From: Funneliformis mosseae | Lineage: Eukaryota > Glomeromycota > Glomeromycetes > Glomerales > Glomeraceae | Length of the DNA stretch: 16,720 nt | Reading direction: 5' to 3' | Assembly (NCBI GenBank): GCA_910592005.1 | Contig: CAJVPP010002016.1 | Coordinates: 1 to 16,720, forward strand | Shown: positions 8,335 to 16,720 of the stretch, piece after piece | Layout: each line of letters starts with the position of its first letter | Numbering within the stretch: position 1 is the first letter of the stretch | Translations under genes and position numbers: made by a program | The notes under the pieces: generated by a model | What the model saw: only the letters and a program-made list of their open reading frames with translations | Databases searched by the model: none | Told to the model about the DNA's origin: nothing

Positions 8335-9128
8335 CTATCTAAGATAATTACTGAATGTGAAAATAAGATCAAGGTTGGTCATATTGTTGAAATTCTCAAC
8401 ATAGATATTTGGATTTAGCTGATTTACAGCTTCTTTGCTAATTTTATAACACATCTCCAGATCAAGATACTTTAAATTAAGTTATGAATAATCAATTTCT
8501 TTGATAATTACATCAGTAATTTTATAAAAGCTAAGAACAAGTTTTTGAAACCTTAAGCAAGAACGAATAATACTAGAAATTGATATTTTAGTAATCTCTA
8601 TGCAGTGAGAAATATTTAGATATTCTAATTTACAGCATGCATTTGCTAAAGTAAACAGACCTTTATCAGTTATTATTCTAGTATAACTGCTTATATACTT
8701 ATCCTTTCCAAATTGAGATGCTTCAGATTTAAATATTATTCTGCTATTTGATTTAGCACTTTATCACTATATCCTGTGCCTTTTCTGAAATTCAAATAAA
8801 TTATATTTAGGAATAAGTATACAATATTATTAATTTTTTTATCAGAAAGTAGATGATAATATGAAATTTCAAGATAAGTTAAATTCAAGCTATAAACTGG
8901 TTGTTTCTTTTCATATACTAATTTTATAAATTTTTTCAATTGAAGGGATTCTTTACATGATAATAGCTATTTCTCTTTAAGTCAATGCATTTCTATAAAA
9001 TAGAAGCACTGCATCTGTATCATAATCAGAAAACAAATAAAGTATGATAAAGAGATTTATCTATCACTAAAAAATTGTAAAATATGTTCTAATAGTTCTG
9101 ATAAATAAAAGATGCTTGATTGCGTCAT
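8335..9128 (-). pseudogene. F-box/leucine-rich-repeat protein, decayed
   Basis: The ATG at 9128 opens MTQSSIFYLSELLEHILQFF, an F-box start (LPELLxxIL type). After a stop and frame change it continues as SLYHTLFV, YRCSASIL and CIDLKR, the rest of the F-box. From 8939 a clean stretch (KKFIKLVYEKKQPVYSLNL) leads into LRRs of the cysteine-containing class. At least six repeats can be read, including LTYLEISYYHLLSDK, IIYLNFRKGTGYSDK, LEYLNISHCIEITK and [16 protein letters not shown], closing with [12 protein letters not shown]. The relic ends at a TAG at 8335-8337. Stops replace expected Trp codons in the F-box, and a one-base shift lies near 8690. Intact relatives would recruit substrates to SCF ubiquitin ligases; this copy cannot be translated as one protein. 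About 265 codons is short for such genes. Confidence 0.88.
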
Positions 9129-9201
9129 AAATAATCTATATTATACATTATATCTTTAAACGAAAAAATAGTAAAACACCTTTAGAAAAATTACACAATT
9201 A

Positions 9202-9958
9202 CTACTTTAGATTATTATTCTCTTTGAATGGGATTACAAAATTATCGTTTAATAATAGTTTTGAATTGCATATATTCAAAGTTGCATCATTTTCTTGAAA
9301 CTATAGCATTCCTAATACTAAATCAGGATAATAATCAAGCCAATCTGATTTAAGAACTATGAATCAACAGGTATGCTTTTATACTTCTCGCCATCTTCAA
9401 AACTAATATATAAATTGACCTTTTCTAATATATAATAGGATGCATCTAGAATTGCAATGCTATTGCTTTTATTGTGATATGTAATTCCTAATTCACCAAT
9501 ATATTTTTAGTTAATGCAATTTATATTAGTATATATATCAATTAATGCCTCAATAGAAATATTTTTTTTGACTACACAATTTACAAATATCATTTTATTA
9601 TGGCATATATAATATTCAAATATATAATTAAACCTTTATTCAATACCTGATTCTTTAAACCCTCTAGCTTAATCCATTTTAAACTACCAATTATTAAACC
9701 TTTTTTGATTGTGCTTTTTTTCATTACTTATGAGGATAACCTTATTTTTTCTTTTTATGTATCAGTACATTCTGTATATAAACTAACTTTTAAGTACATA
9801 GAGTTTTTTTTATTCATTATATAATAATATCTAAAAGCATTGCAATACCTTTGATATTGATTTGTAGGTGTCTTATAAATATAAAACTTATTATATTTTG
9901 AAGTAATTAAAAAAGTTTGCATAGCGAAAAAGTTTTGGATAAAAAAATCAAGGTGCAA
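9202..9958 (-). pseudogene. Retropepsin (Ty3/Gypsy-like aspartic protease) relic with gag-like upstream part
   Basis: From about 9590 the minus strand reads FVNCVVKKNISIEALID, then INCIN, KYIGELGITYHNKSNSIAIL and KVNLYISFEDGEKYKSIPV. After a one-base shift it continues as SDWLDYYPDLVLGML and FQENDATLNICNSKLLL, then NFVIPFKENNN, stopping at 9202-9204. This is the retropepsin layout: an active-site loop at ALID and an ILG-type C-terminal motif at LVLGM. The expected DTG/DSG triplet is DIY, so catalysis is lost. Upstream, 9755-9958 is open but has no ATG at its start. A block YCNAFRYYYIMNKKN there has the spacing of a CCHC zinc knuckle with only the first Cys left; that reading is speculative. 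No reverse transcriptase, integrase or LTR is seen. Confidence 0.7.
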
Positions 9959-10022
9959 TTATAATGCAATTATATAGATGTAATTGTAAATCAGTTATAT
10001 AGATGCAATTATGTAGACGTGA
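9954..10022. repeat. Short tandem repeat, TTATATAGATGYAATT
   Basis: ATTATATAGATGTAATTG and GTTATATAGATGCAATTA recur in direct orientation, with a further weaker copy ending GTAGACG. About three units of roughly 27 bases lie at the upstream edge of the retropepsin relic. They might mark an element border. Confidence 0.6.
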
Positions 10023-11982
10023 TAGAATATAACTATTATGAATTACATGCAAATAGTTTCGTATTCTTTATATTACTAATTTTTATTACATTTTATTAAA
10101 AAATAATAAAAGATAACTTTATTAAAAAATCTTTAATAAATGTTAATAAAGATTTTTCATTTCTAATATAATATTTAAATAATATAAATATATTTAATGA
10201 TAATTGACTATTTATATAATCACGTGATAAGTCTTACAAGAAGGGAAGGGAGGAGAAGTAATATAGTAATCTATAATGATATGATATATATCACTCCTTT
10301 AATTAATAAATTATTTAAAGATAATTTTTGTAAAATTAATATTTTTTAATAAATAATAGTAATAATTAATACTAAAAACTTTGATATATTAAATATAATA
10401 ATATATATAATTAGATAAAATATTTATAAGAAGAAATTTGAAATAAAATTATTATTAAATCTTTTTAAAATATAATATTCAAATGAACTAAATGAATTTA
10501 AAGATTATAATAAGAAAAATAAAAATAATGAATTAAAAATTACTAATGTTGATAATAATAATAATTATAATATTATTAGTAATAATTAGAAAATTGAAAA
10601 CTATTATTAAGTTTAGAATTATCTTTATCTAGATTTACAAAACTAATCAACATGACTCAATTATTAAATAAATATATATTAGGATATCTTGTATCATCTT
10701 GTATAGTATTATATAGTTTTTCACTTTATTTTGAACTAATAATGACTTTAATAATGATAAAAAAGATAAAATTTTTAATGATTTAATTTTTTTATTTATT
10801 TTATTTACAAATGTTACTTTTAATAAATTTATATAATTTTTTTAAAAGTACTTATTTTTAATTATTATATATATATTATTAATGAAAAAAATTGTATCTT
10901 CAAATATTATATGAAATTTGCTAATTAATGATGATCTCAAGTTAGATGATGTTATTATTATGCCAAATAGTGATTAACAATAATTTCTGTTTTACCTACT
11001 TTTACTATTTCTATTATATTTTTTATATAGTCTATTTATTCTATTCATTCTGTTTTGCCTATAATATTCTTAATATCTATAATTTATTTTATTTATTTTA
11101 TTATTTTTATAATTTATATTATTTTTATCATTTATGTATATTTTTATTAAAATATATATATATATTTAGTTAATTTATAGCATAACAAGTAGTTAACTAT
11201 AGTAAATTTATTTTATATAAATAGAATAACTTTTTGTTCAAATTGTAAATTAACTTTTTTGTAAGTTTCAGTAATATAAATAAAGAAATTAATTTAAATC
11301 TATACAAATTTACTTTTCCTTTAACGTTATCCTTCATTTTGAATTTATTATAATACTTTATACTAATTTGCTATATTAAGTTCATCATTACGAGTTTGAT
11401 TAATATATCTTAAATTCTAAGATATAATAAATTACTAAATTAATTCAAATATAACAGATACCTGTATTATATAGAAGAAGACATGGATGATGATGTCTAA
11501 AAGATGATATTGATCCTTAGAAAATCATATATATCATCTATGTTATCTATATTATTTATAGTATATATTTCTTTTATACAATATATTTCTTTTATTTATT
11601 TTATTTTATTTATCTATTATATTATATTTATTTTATATATTTTATTTATTATATTTATTTCTTTTATATCTTTGATAACTTTATATTTTTTATTTTATAT
11701 AAATAGAAGATAATTTTTTTTAGCTTAACGGGTATATTTGATTCATAGTTTTATTAAATAATTTAGTTTAATTCCTTAACATAATTATATAGTATAGAGT
11801 ACTGACTGAGGTAATACTCTATTGTTATAGTTATTAAATAAACTGTTAATTTATTGACATTTTTCTAAATCTAATTATCAAATTAAACCTTCTGCTTACC
11901 ATCCATAAATATTGCTTTATTTATCACTCATAAACCTCTTAAAGAATTGACTGTAACATTTTAAAGGAAAAATCACAGAGAC
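10023..11982. other. Extremely AT-rich gene-free DNA
   Basis: No gene is supported. Two open stretches (10946-11173 and 11504-11713) translate only to F, I, Y and L runs from TTTATTTTA-type low complexity. A perfect 20-base direct repeat (11207-11226 and 11689-11708) follows each of them. ATCACGTGAT lies at 10219-10228, followed by a purine-rich tract, AAGAAGGGAAGGGAGGAGAAG, at 10238-10258. Confidence 0.7.
11207..11708. repeat. 20-base perfect direct repeat (11207-11226, 11689-11708)
   Basis: TTTATTTTATATAAATAGAA occurs twice, 482 bases apart. Each copy sits at the end of a T/A low-complexity block and is followed by a TAA-plus-T-run. This suggests a degenerate duplication of about 0.5 kb, although matches arise easily in such AT-rich DNA. 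Confidence 0.55.
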
Positions 11983-12397
11983 GATTCTTTTTAAGAAAAT
12001 CCCTTTAAAAGTGAAATCCTTCAAGAAAATCATTTTGAAAATGAAATTCTTTAAGAAAAATGTTTAAAAATAAAATCCTTTAAGAAAATATTTCAAAAAT
12101 GAAATTCTTCAAGGAAAATGTTTCAGAAATGAAATCTTTTAAGAAAACATTTTAGAAATAAAATTCTTTAAGAAAAACATTTCAGAAATGAAATCCTTCA
12201 AGAAAAATATTCTGAAAACAAAATTCTTTGAGAAAATTATTTCAGAAACAAAATCCTTTAAAGAAAATGTTTTGAAAATAAAATCTTTCAAAAAAAATAT
12301 TTTAAAGATGAAATTCTTCAAGGAAAATATTTTGTAAACAAATTTCTTCAAAAAATTATTTTAGAAATATTTTTCTCAAAAGGAATCGTTCTGAAAA
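11983..12397. repeat. 29-30 base satellite array, about 14 units
   Basis: Units of the type AAATTCTTCAAG, GAAAAT, then TTTCAGAAATG start at 12014, 12044, 12073, 12102, 12132, 12161, 12191, 12221, 12251, 12281, 12311 and 12341, with worn copies on each side. Unit heads tend to alternate AAATCC and AAATTC, hinting at a 60-base dimer. Because most units are 30 bases, a 70-codon minus-strand ORF (12139-12351) appears with a ten-residue KDFIFKIFFL-like repeat. I take this as a by-product. A- and T-tracts recur about every ten bases, so the DNA may be bent. Confidence 0.9.
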
Positions 12398-12399
12398 AG

Positions 12400-12540
12400 T
12401 TTTTGAATAAGCTGGCTTGTAAGTTAAATTGACTTAGCTTGTTAATTAATTTCTCAAACTAAGTTGAGTTAAAAAAAGTAGCTTAACTCGAGCCAATATT
12501 AAGCCAAGTTAAGCTAGCTTATGCAGAGTTTAATTGTGTA
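12400..12540. repeat. Cluster of AGCTTAACT inverted repeats
   Basis: TAGCTTAACT at 12479-12488 pairs perfectly with AGTTAAGCTA at 12507-12516. ACTTAGCTTG at 12432-12441 pairs with CAAACTAAGT at 12455-12464 with one mismatch. The segment abuts the satellite array and is less AT-rich than its surroundings. It resembles the end of a foldback or miniature transposon, but no gene or target duplication is seen. Confidence 0.6.
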
Positions 12541-14900
12541 ATATCAGAGATCAAATTGAATTTTGCTTATTCTATACTTAATATTATATTTATATATTTA
12601 ACTTTTAAACTAATTAAACTATTATATATTTTAGATTAATAGTAGTATAAATGATATTTTATCAAATACATTAATAAAATTTTTTAAACAATTAAAATGA
12701 ATTAAATTAATTAATAAAATGAATAAAAAATTTTAATTTATAGTTAATGAGTAGTAATTAAAAAATATTTTACATTTTTACTATATTCTAACTTAAGCTA
12801 GATTATTTAATAAAGAAATTAGAAAAGTAATAAAATTACTGAATATAGTTATTTTATTTTAGAATCTAATATTTCTAAAAATATTTACTATATTAAATTT
12901 GATTTAAAAGATAAAATGCTTTTAACTTCTTTATATTTATTATTAATTGTTTATTTTATAAGATTTTTTATATAATTTTTTTACTTATATTTTTATAAAA
13001 TGTGTATTATTTCTTTTATATTCCTATATTTTAATTAAAATTTATTAATATTATCTATTTATTTGAATCAAAATTATTTTATATTTTACTTTATATTTCT
13101 ATTTAAAAAAGATTCTTTAAAAATTACAAGTTATAATAATATTTTTTAGTTATTAAAAAATAAATTTTATTATAATAATAAAGATTAAAAATGTAAATTA
13201 TTTAATTAATATATTTTAATTAGTTTAAATAAGTTATTATAAGCAATTCAATTGCACAATTTTTTTTAATAGTGATGCCTATTATCATTATAGAATTTTT
13301 TAATTTAGATCAGTTATATCCTTACCTTTTTAATTGAGGTTGCTAATTACAATTAAGATATTAAAATTTGTCTAATTCTTAATTTTACTAAATTTACATA
13401 TTAAACTTGAATAAATTTATTAAATATAAAGACTTAAAAAATAAGATTATGAACGAATTTAATTAAAGAATTCAGATGATGAATTTAATTATAAATAATA
13501 TATAAAGATTACGTTAGATTATATTAAGATATAAAGAAGCAGAAAGATATATGTTTTAATTAATTCTTTTATTAATATTGAAACTTATATTTACAAAAGA
13601 GTTTACAAATTTGTAAAAAAGTTAATTTATAACATAAACAAAAGTCTATCTATTAATACAAATTTTTTTTATTATAGCTAACTAATTATTATGCTATAAA
13701 CTAACTATTTTGATAGATAAAATATAAGTAAACTTAATAAATTAAAGATAATAAAATGTAATAAAATAAAATAATCATAAAAAGTAAATATTAAAAATAG
13801 TATAATATTGAGTATTTTTAGATTTTATTTAATTTGAGAAATTATGAGTATTATTGCATTTAGAAGTTAGAAGAATTATGTAAATTTTCTGTATTTTTAG
13901 AATTTGTAGAATTCTCAATATTTTCAAAATTTTGGATTAAAAGATCATTATATTTTGTCATTTATATAAATTTATTATTATTGGTTAATTGTTCTATTGA
14001 CAATTTTTTATTATAAATAATTATTTATATAATAATTATATATAATTATTTATAATTATTTATATATCTAATATTATATGATTAAAAATTATAATTAAAA
14101 ATTCTGTATAATAAATATATACTTTTTTAAAAATAATATGTATAAATTATATAATTTTGAGTGATATAAATAAAAATATTATAATAGAAAAGAAAAAATA
14201 ACTAGAATAAAAAATGAATTAATGTTAAATCTAAACATATTTTAACCTAAAAATCATATTTGGTATATAAAAATAAAATTAATATTTCTGGTAATTTTCC
14301 TTCTTTTTATTGCAAAGATCATATATAAACTATATAGTAAAAAATAATCAATAAAATAATCTAATTAAAGTAATAAATAATATTAGATATATTAAGATTT
14401 TATTAAATTAAATAAATATGAATAAATATAGATAAAAAAAATTATATATATATTTTATTATTAATAAATTAAATCCTCTTTTTTTATGTCTTTATATATA
14501 ATGCTTATAATAGTATTATAAATTAAATAAAAATATTTTAAATATGTTTATAATTTTTCAATAAAAATAATATGATAATCTTTTGATTATTATTTGAAAA
14601 ACACTTTAATAAATATATTTAATATGAATTTTTAGTTATTTATCAATATTTATAAAATAATTTTTTTAAATAATAATAAATTAAGAGTAAATGTTATTTA
14701 AAAATTTATATACTGTTATATTAAAATATTTATTTTTTCTAATTGATAATTGTATAAAGACTATTAATTTATTGTTTTATTAATTATGTTTATTAATATT
14801 TATGTATAACTTTTATTTATTATAAATGGTTTCACATAAAAATCATTTATTTTAACTGAAATTAGAAGATCTTCGATAATAATTAATCTACAGTATATGA
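12541..14900. other. Extremely AT-rich gene-free DNA
   Basis: In the sampled row 13681-13740 only 9 of 60 bases are G or C. No ORF of note, RNA gene or transposon signature was recognised on either strand. Local features are TATATAAT runs (for example 14020-14070) and poly-A/poly-T tracts. Confidence 0.65.
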
Positions 14901-15969
14901 CATTATTAAGCTAACCAAATATGAAATGATCATTTTTTTTTTAGAATATGTTACAACTTTAATAAGTTTTGAAGTGTTTCTTAAATGGCGACATATGATG
15001 TTAAATGATAATCTTTGACAGAGAGATACAGCCATATTATTCAATTACTAATCAGTCGTCGATCATATTTTTTTTTTGTTACAATTTTTAACCAAAAATA
15101 AAAATGACACCATTTAAATATTTACAAACGCTTGTGCTTGGTAAAAACTGGTAAAAGAGAATCATCACGCATTAACCAAAAAGAAACGATTGCTTCAATT
15201 TTGCTTCATTATCCCTACGATATGTTTTGACTATCAAATAATCATGACAACCAAACTCGATATTTTTCCCGTTTTGTATAAATTTTTTTTGAATCTCATT
15301 TAAATCATTTTTTTAAGAAATAACAAAGGATAATAATTTTTATTTCAAATAACGTTTAATTAATTAGATTTAAATTAAAAAGGTATTTTTTTTCATTTAC
15401 AATAATCATTTTTACCCAAAATTTCTTTCTCCTTTTCGTTTCTAACGTTATTATTATCAATCCAAAGGGTAATTTTTGATTGACGGCGTATTACGAAGAT
15501 AAATCTTCGTGACATGAAATGGTGTAATGTAATTGTTAAAAAAAAAAAAAAAATAATTGATTCGAAATGATACAAATCCCATTTTAAATCCACTCTGATC
15601 TTTTGATTTTATTCATTCACATGTTCCTTCTTATTTTCAAAAATAAATATTTATTTTTGTCCCATTGTGTAACAACATATTTGGGTATATTATACTGAAT
15701 TAAAGATAATTATAATATGGGGCGTTACCGAAATTTTATTTATTTTGATAATCTTTAATTATAAAAATTTTTGGGAATAGATTAATTGGGCAAATGCACT
15801 TTCCGCTAAACATTTGAAAACTATTACATAAAAACTCGGCTCTCAACTCCGACTATAGGTTGCCAAATCAATAATCATCACGTACCGCTTACGACTGCTT
15901 AGGATTAAATCTTGGCGTTAACCATCAAATTAAAAAAATTTCATATACAATGCCCTGAAAAGAAAAAAA
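14901..15969. other. Intergenic DNA upstream of the peroxidase-like gene
   Basis: GC content rises here. No gene is supported. A 16-codon ORF at 15104-15154 (MTPFKYLQTLVLGKNW) ends in a possible donor, CTGGTAAAAG, but no second exon was found. ACGAAGAT/ATCTTCGT at 15493-15510 is a perfect 8-base hairpin with a two-base loop. A long A run follows near 15539. AATTAAAGAT at 15698-15707 is inverted at 15751-15760. Confidence 0.55.
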
Positions 15970-15997
15970 ATAAACTATAAATAAACTATAAATAAAA
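15970..15997. repeat. ATAAACTATAA tandem repeat
   Basis: ATAAACTATAA occurs twice in a row, followed by a truncated third copy, in the distal promoter of the peroxidase-like gene. Confidence 0.65.
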
Positions 15998-16034
15998 TAA
16001 AAATAAAAAGAATAAATATAAACGAAAATCAACT

Positions 16035-16063
16035 CCAATTCTTCGCGTGTTATTATTTATAAA
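16035..16063 (+). promoter_or_regulatory. CCAAT and TATA boxes of the peroxidase-like gene
   Basis: CCAAT at 16035-16039 is followed by TATAAA at 16058-16063, 82 bases before the ATG. The spacing is sensible for a leader of roughly 50 bases. The assignment rests on motif and position only. Confidence 0.45.
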
Positions 16064-16144
16064 TGCTTTTATTCAATTACCCGCAGTAATTATTTCAATA
16101 ATACAAATTTCATCGGAATTAAACACTCCTCATAAAATAAAATC

Positions 16145-16720
16145 ATGTTCTTTCAGAAAAATAAAAATATCCCATTCATCTCAAATGCTTTCATCCTCTT
16201 CATATTTTTATCAATAACAATGGTTAAAAGTCAATTTTTAGATGGATTTATAACAGGAGAACCTTTTATGAGAGAATATCCTCCAGACCCATTCTATCCG
16301 AACGGTGAAGGGAAAATGTTAAAGACACCAATCGATTCTTCTGCAAATTCAACGGTTAAATGCTCGGATCCCCTGCCAGTGGGAACCTATCCTTTGCCAC
16401 GTTGTATCGGTAATGTATTCGAGTACAATTTCGAAACTTATGATGTGGACCAACGATCGAAACTCCGATCGAAACGAAGAACAAGTCATATGATCACCTG
16501 GTTTGGACATTATATTACATTTAATATCGTCAGTTCGCTAAATAATATCGTATCGGATCCGATATACATACCTGCTGATGACGCAAATTACAATCCACCA
16601 AATTCAATCCCAGGGGAATTATCAGCCAACGGTACAACGTCGCTTCCATTTAACATGTCCGAAACATTTGATCCGAATCCATTAAATACCGCACGTAACG
16701 GAATTAATCATGGATCTTCA
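16145..16720 (+). CDS. Secreted animal-haem-peroxidase-like protein, 5' part
   Basis: The ATG at 16145 opens 192 codons that run off the window without a stop or visible intron. Residues 1-29 form a signal peptide: basic start, core AFILFIFLSITM, likely cleavage after VKS. A landmark typical of the animal haem peroxidase fold is GTYPLPRCIGNVF (80-92). WFGHYITFNIV (119-129) stands where that family has its WGQFxDHDL-type segment. DPIYIPADD (138-146) then fits the IPIPxDD motif, and SLPFN (166-170) with ARNGINHGSS (183-192) fits LPFxRS and REQINxxTS. Three N-glycosylation sequons (N68, N162, N170) fit secretion. In WFGHYITFN the distal-histidine position is occupied by Phe, somewhat as in the peroxidase-like domain of dual oxidases, so peroxidase activity is doubtful. 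GC content and codon use are far higher than in the DNA to the left. The family call is from memory and fairly firm; the substrate is unknown. Confidence 0.75.
   Translation, partial: MFFQKNKNIPFISNAFILFIFLSITMVKSQFLDGFITGEPFMREYPPDPFYPNGEGKMLKTPIDSSANSTVKCSDPLPVGTYPLPRCIGNVFEYNFETYDVDQRSKLRSKRRTSHMITWFGHYITFNIVSSLNNIVSDPIYIPADDANYNPPNSIPGELSANGTTSLPFNMSETFDPNPLNTARNGINHGSS

Noticed and set aside
10946..11173. 75-codon ORF, apparently all hydrophobic
   Set aside because: F/Y/I/L runs from TTTATTTTA low complexity, not a membrane protein.
11504..11713. 69-codon ORF, apparently all hydrophobic
   Set aside because: Same low-complexity origin as the stretch at 10946-11173.
12139..12351. 70-codon ten-residue-repeat protein on the minus strand
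   Set aside because: It lies wholly in the satellite array and only where units are exactly 30 bases; 29-base units break the frame elsewhere.
11983..12397. CRISPR array
   Set aside because: Units are contiguous and diverged, with no unique spacers, and the window is eukaryotic.
10023..14900. Mitochondrial DNA insertion
   Set aside because: No mitochondrial gene, tRNA or rRNA fragments could be read; AT-richness alone is not evidence.
15104..15154. Short exon MTPFKYLQTLVLGKNW with possible GTAAAAG donor
   Set aside because: No acceptor leading to a coding exon was found before the peroxidase-like gene.
15393..15593. 66-codon minus-strand ORF
   Set aside because: It crosses a long A/T run (a phenylalanine string) and shows no domain-like pattern.

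Overview
The window looks like nuclear DNA of an AT-rich fungus. The best match from remembered protein families is an arbuscular mycorrhizal fungus of the Rhizophagus type (Glomeromycotina). The reasons are very AT-rich intergenic DNA, decayed BED-finger/hAT transposases, F-box/LRR gene relics, an Mrr-type PD-(D/E)XK nuclease-like gene with an intron, and TATA/CCAAT promoters. The species call is an inference from memory and was not searched.

Layout. Bases 45-1951 (-) are a nearly full-length but broken hAT transposase. Bases 2156-4647 (+) are a large gene relic: an intact 466-codon front half, then one frameshift, eight in-frame stops and a RING-like C-terminal finger. Bases 4817-5611 hold short tandem repeats, a 14-bp CACGTG palindrome, CCAAT motifs, an acidic 69-codon ORF, a 15-bp minisatellite and a GC-rich palindrome cluster ending in a hAT-like TAGGGATGG terminus. 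Bases 5813-6652 (+) are the most interesting gene: an Mrr-type nuclease domain ending in an acidic linker and a C-terminal membrane helix, interrupted by an intervening segment that is more GC-rich than its exons.

Bases 6653-8334 contain only decayed coding traces. Bases 8335-9128 (-) are an F-box/LRR pseudogene, and 9202-9958 (-) a retropepsin (Ty3/Gypsy-like) relic. From about 10.0 to 14.9 kb the DNA is extremely AT-rich and apparently gene-free. It carries a 29-30 bp satellite array (11983-12397) and an AGCTTAACT inverted-repeat cluster (12400-12540). From 15 kb the composition recovers, and at 16145 a secreted animal-haem-peroxidase-like protein starts and runs off the window. The sites where the distal histidine would be expected are occupied by other residues.

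The genes do not form a pathway. This is a repeat-rich, degenerating compartment containing one host-like gene (the peroxidase) and one possibly live accessory gene (the tail-anchored nuclease). The relics share a decay style in which conserved tryptophan codons have often become stops, consistent with C-to-T mutation of methylated or silenced repeats.
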